This document shows, in pieces, positions 4,479 to 5,925 of a DNA stretch of 5,925 nt. This DNA is from Pseudomonadota bacterium (GTDB lineage: Bacteria; Pseudomonadota; Alphaproteobacteria; Rhizobiales; Rhizobiaceae), in the NCBI GenBank assembly GCA_003242525.1, contig QGUU01000168.1:1-5925 (forward strand). The letters run 5' to 3'. The translations under genes were made by a program, and so were the position numbers. Every line of letters starts with the position of its first letter. The stretch's first letter is position 1. Under the pieces are notes generated by a model that was given only the letters and a program-made list of their open reading frames with translations, made no database searches and was not told the origin of the DNA.

Positions 4479-5925
4479 ATGGCTGCTGCATGCGAGCAGT
4501 TCGTCAGTTCGTCCATCGTTGACCCGCAATTGCGGCGCGTTCACCGGCGTCTCGTCGGCGTGCTGCTTGCCGCGCCCTTCCTGGGCGGAGGCGCAGCAGT
4601 TGCACTTTCTACCGCCAATGTTGGCGCCGCCGCGACCATGGCCGTCATCCTGGCGCTGTTCGGACTCGGCTGGCTGGCTGCAATGATGGTTTCGGTTACC
4701 GCGAATGCGGCGCTAGTCGGCGTCCCGGCGCTGTTGGCCGGAGGGTGCGGGCTTGCCGCCCTTCTTGCCGCCGGCGGCGGTTTGGCTTCGCCTGTTGCCC
4801 TGCTTTGTCTGGCGCTTCCGCTGGAAACCTTCTGGGTATCCTCTTCCCGCCGGGCCGCCACCTGTGCCGCTGCAATCGCGCTGGCGGCGGTCATTCTATA
4901 TCCCGCCCTGGGCGCCATCATACCCGCTTATGGACAGCCTGCCGCATGGCATTGGCTGATCCCCCTGGCATGGGCAGCAACGCTTGTCGGGCGTTTCGGA
5001 CAATTCTCGAGTAATGCTGCGGACCGTGGCGAGGGCATCGAGGAGCGTCTGGAAGAGGTTATTGACGCCGTGGTGTTCCGGATCGGCCATGGCGGGGAGG
5101 TTCTGGAGGCGTCTGCCAAGGCCGCTGCGATTCTCGATGTGGCGCCGGTACTGTGGCTGGGAACGGGTCTGTTCGACCGCATCCATATTTCCGACCGGGT
5201 TACTTACCTCAGTGCGCTGGCAGACCTGCGCGATGGAGCGCCCCAGCGCCGGCTGGAATTGCGCCTTCGTCTGCCAAACCAGACCGGATCGTTCGGAGAC
5301 AATTACCGGAGCCTCGTCGTCGACCTGATACGGAGCGGGTCGGGGCGCCCCTTCTATGCCATCGTGCGGGAGCAGGGCGATGTTGCCGAACTGCGCGCTG
5401 CGCTGGCCGCTGCGCGGGAGAACGCGGCCGGCGCGGATGTGGCCAAGAGCCGGTTCCTGGCGGCTGTCAGCCATGAATTGCGCACGCCGCTCAATGTAAT
5501 TCTCGGCTTTTCCGACATGCTGCTGCACGAAATGTTTGGCCCCTTCGCGGACCCTCGGCAGAAGGAATATGTCTCGTTGATTCGCCAGTCCGGACAGCAT
5601 CTTCTGGACGTGGTGACGTCGATCCTGGACATATCGCGGCTGGAATCGGGAACCTATACGGTGTTGCCCGAACCTTTCCGCTTCGCCGATGCCGTGGCGA
5701 TGTGCCATTCGATGATGAGTCTCCCGGCCAGGCAAAAGGACATTGCGCTGACGACGCAGGTTGCCGCCGACGTTGGCGAGATCACCGCCGACCGCCGCGC
5801 CATCCAGCAGATCCTGATCAATCTTGCCGCCAACGCCATCAAGTTTACGCCGGAAGGGGGATCCGTCTCCATCGGGGGGAGGCGCGCGGGCCAAGCCCGG
5901 AATTTGTGGGCAACCAAGACGGGAA
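4479..5925 (+). CDS. Membrane PAS-domain sensor histidine kinase (DivJ/PleC-like), 3' truncated
   Basis: These are the first 482 codons of a hybrid-free sensor kinase that would autophosphorylate on His and pass phosphate to a response regulator. Residues about 24-173 contain six hydrophobic helices (roughly 24-45, 50-73, 75-100, 103-120, 126-148, 157-173) with short loops, so the sensor is buried in the inner membrane. A PAS-like domain follows at about 187-300 (IEERLEEVIDAVVFRIGHGG, GLFDRIHISDR). Then come a linker helix and the HisKA H-box FLAAVSHELRTPLNVILGF with His332. The HATPase N-box reads ILINLAANAIKFTPEGG with Asn448 and Asn452. The window ends where the G1 box should be, and the reading is irregular there. 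The ATG at 4479 has a poor Shine-Dalgarno; TTG codons at 4437 and 4467 are in frame alternatives. H-box and architecture resemble cell-cycle kinases DivJ/PleC, but orthology cannot be settled by reading. It is divergent from the DUF5330-type gene. Confidence 0.9.
   Translation, partial: MAAACEQFVSSSIVDPQLRRVHRRLVGVLLAAPFLGGGAAVALSTANVGAAATMAVILALFGLGWLAAMMVSVTANAALVGVPALLAGGCGLAALLAAGGGLASPVALLCLALPLETFWVSSSRRAATCAAAIALAAVILYPALGAIIPAYGQPAAWHWLIPLAWAATLVGRFGQFSSNAADRGEGIEERLEEVIDAVVFRIGHGGEVLEASAKAAAILDVAPVLWLGTGLFDRIHISDRVTYLSALADLRDGAPQRRLELRLRLPNQTGSFGDNYRSLVVDLIRSGSGRPFYAIVREQGDVAELRAALAAARENAAGADVAKSRFLAAVSHELRTPLNVILGFSDMLLHEMFGPFADPRQKEYVSLIRQSGQHLLDVVTSILDISRLESGTYTVLPEPFRFADAVAMCHSMMSLPARQKDIALTTQVAADVGEITADRRAIQQILINLAANAIKFTPEGGSVSIGGRRAGQARNLWATKTG

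Noticed and set aside
4896..5894. Long 332-codon open frame antisense to the histidine kinase
   Set aside because: It mirrors the GC-rich kinase gene, which has clear HisKA and N-box motifs. The antisense product is Arg/Gly/Gln-rich with no recognisable domain.
1..5925. Mobile element, CRISPR array, toxin-antitoxin or defence system
   Set aside because: I saw no transposase, integrase, spaced repeats, nuclease or helicase motifs. The identifiable genes belong to conserved chromosomal families.

Overview
The window looks like chromosomal DNA of an alphaproteobacterium of the order Hyphomicrobiales (Rhizobiales), possibly near the Phyllobacteriaceae/Brucellaceae. Three things support this: a GC-rich coding style, a Ros/MucR zinc-finger regulator, and a run of families typical of that order (DnaA-type HTH protein, DUF6456, SufE, DUF5330, and a membrane PAS histidine kinase with a DivJ/PleC-like H-box). 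The genus cannot be fixed by reading alone. I see no phage, transposon, CRISPR, tRNA or rRNA signal. This is mostly conserved core-type content, not an accessory island.

Layout. (1) 1-513, minus: 5' part of an oligopeptidase B gene (ptrB) that runs off the left edge. (2) 514-865: a 352-bp gap, strongly AT-rich at 661-760 (30% GC by my count), with repeated GATC-centred dyads; this is the likely control region of the next gene. (3) 866-1285, plus: mucR, with a rho-independent terminator whose stem lies inside the 3' end of the convergent gene. (4) 1311-1655, minus: a small unrecognised helical, basic protein. (5) 1656-1863: a divergent control region with a perfect 14-bp palindrome and a second dyad. 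(6) 1864-2280 and 2283-3089, plus: a two-gene operon made of a stand-alone DnaA-domain-IV-like HTH protein and a DUF6456 protein. (7) 3099-3524, minus: sufE, convergent with the operon. (8) 3628-3981, minus: a small DUF5330-type membrane-anchored protein, separated from sufE by a terminator. (9) 3982-4478: a 497-bp divergent gap with a tandem 11-bp repeat, a hairpin, a near-consensus CtrA box and a GANTC site. (10) 4479-5925, plus: a six-helix membrane sensor histidine kinase with PAS, HisKA and the start of HATPase_c, cut by the right edge.

How they fit together. Three genes are regulatory (MucR, the DnaA-like HTH protein, the histidine kinase), and sufE serves Fe-S cluster assembly. Apart from the HTH/DUF6456 pair, the genes appear to be separate transcription units. 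The most interesting points are the DnaA-like HTH/DUF6456 operon, the Cys-to-Asp change in the MucR zinc site with its repeat-bearing AT-rich upstream region, and an apparent loss of the ATP-binding Asp-Thr-Gly motif in the last bases of the kinase, which may be a sequence error at a contig end.
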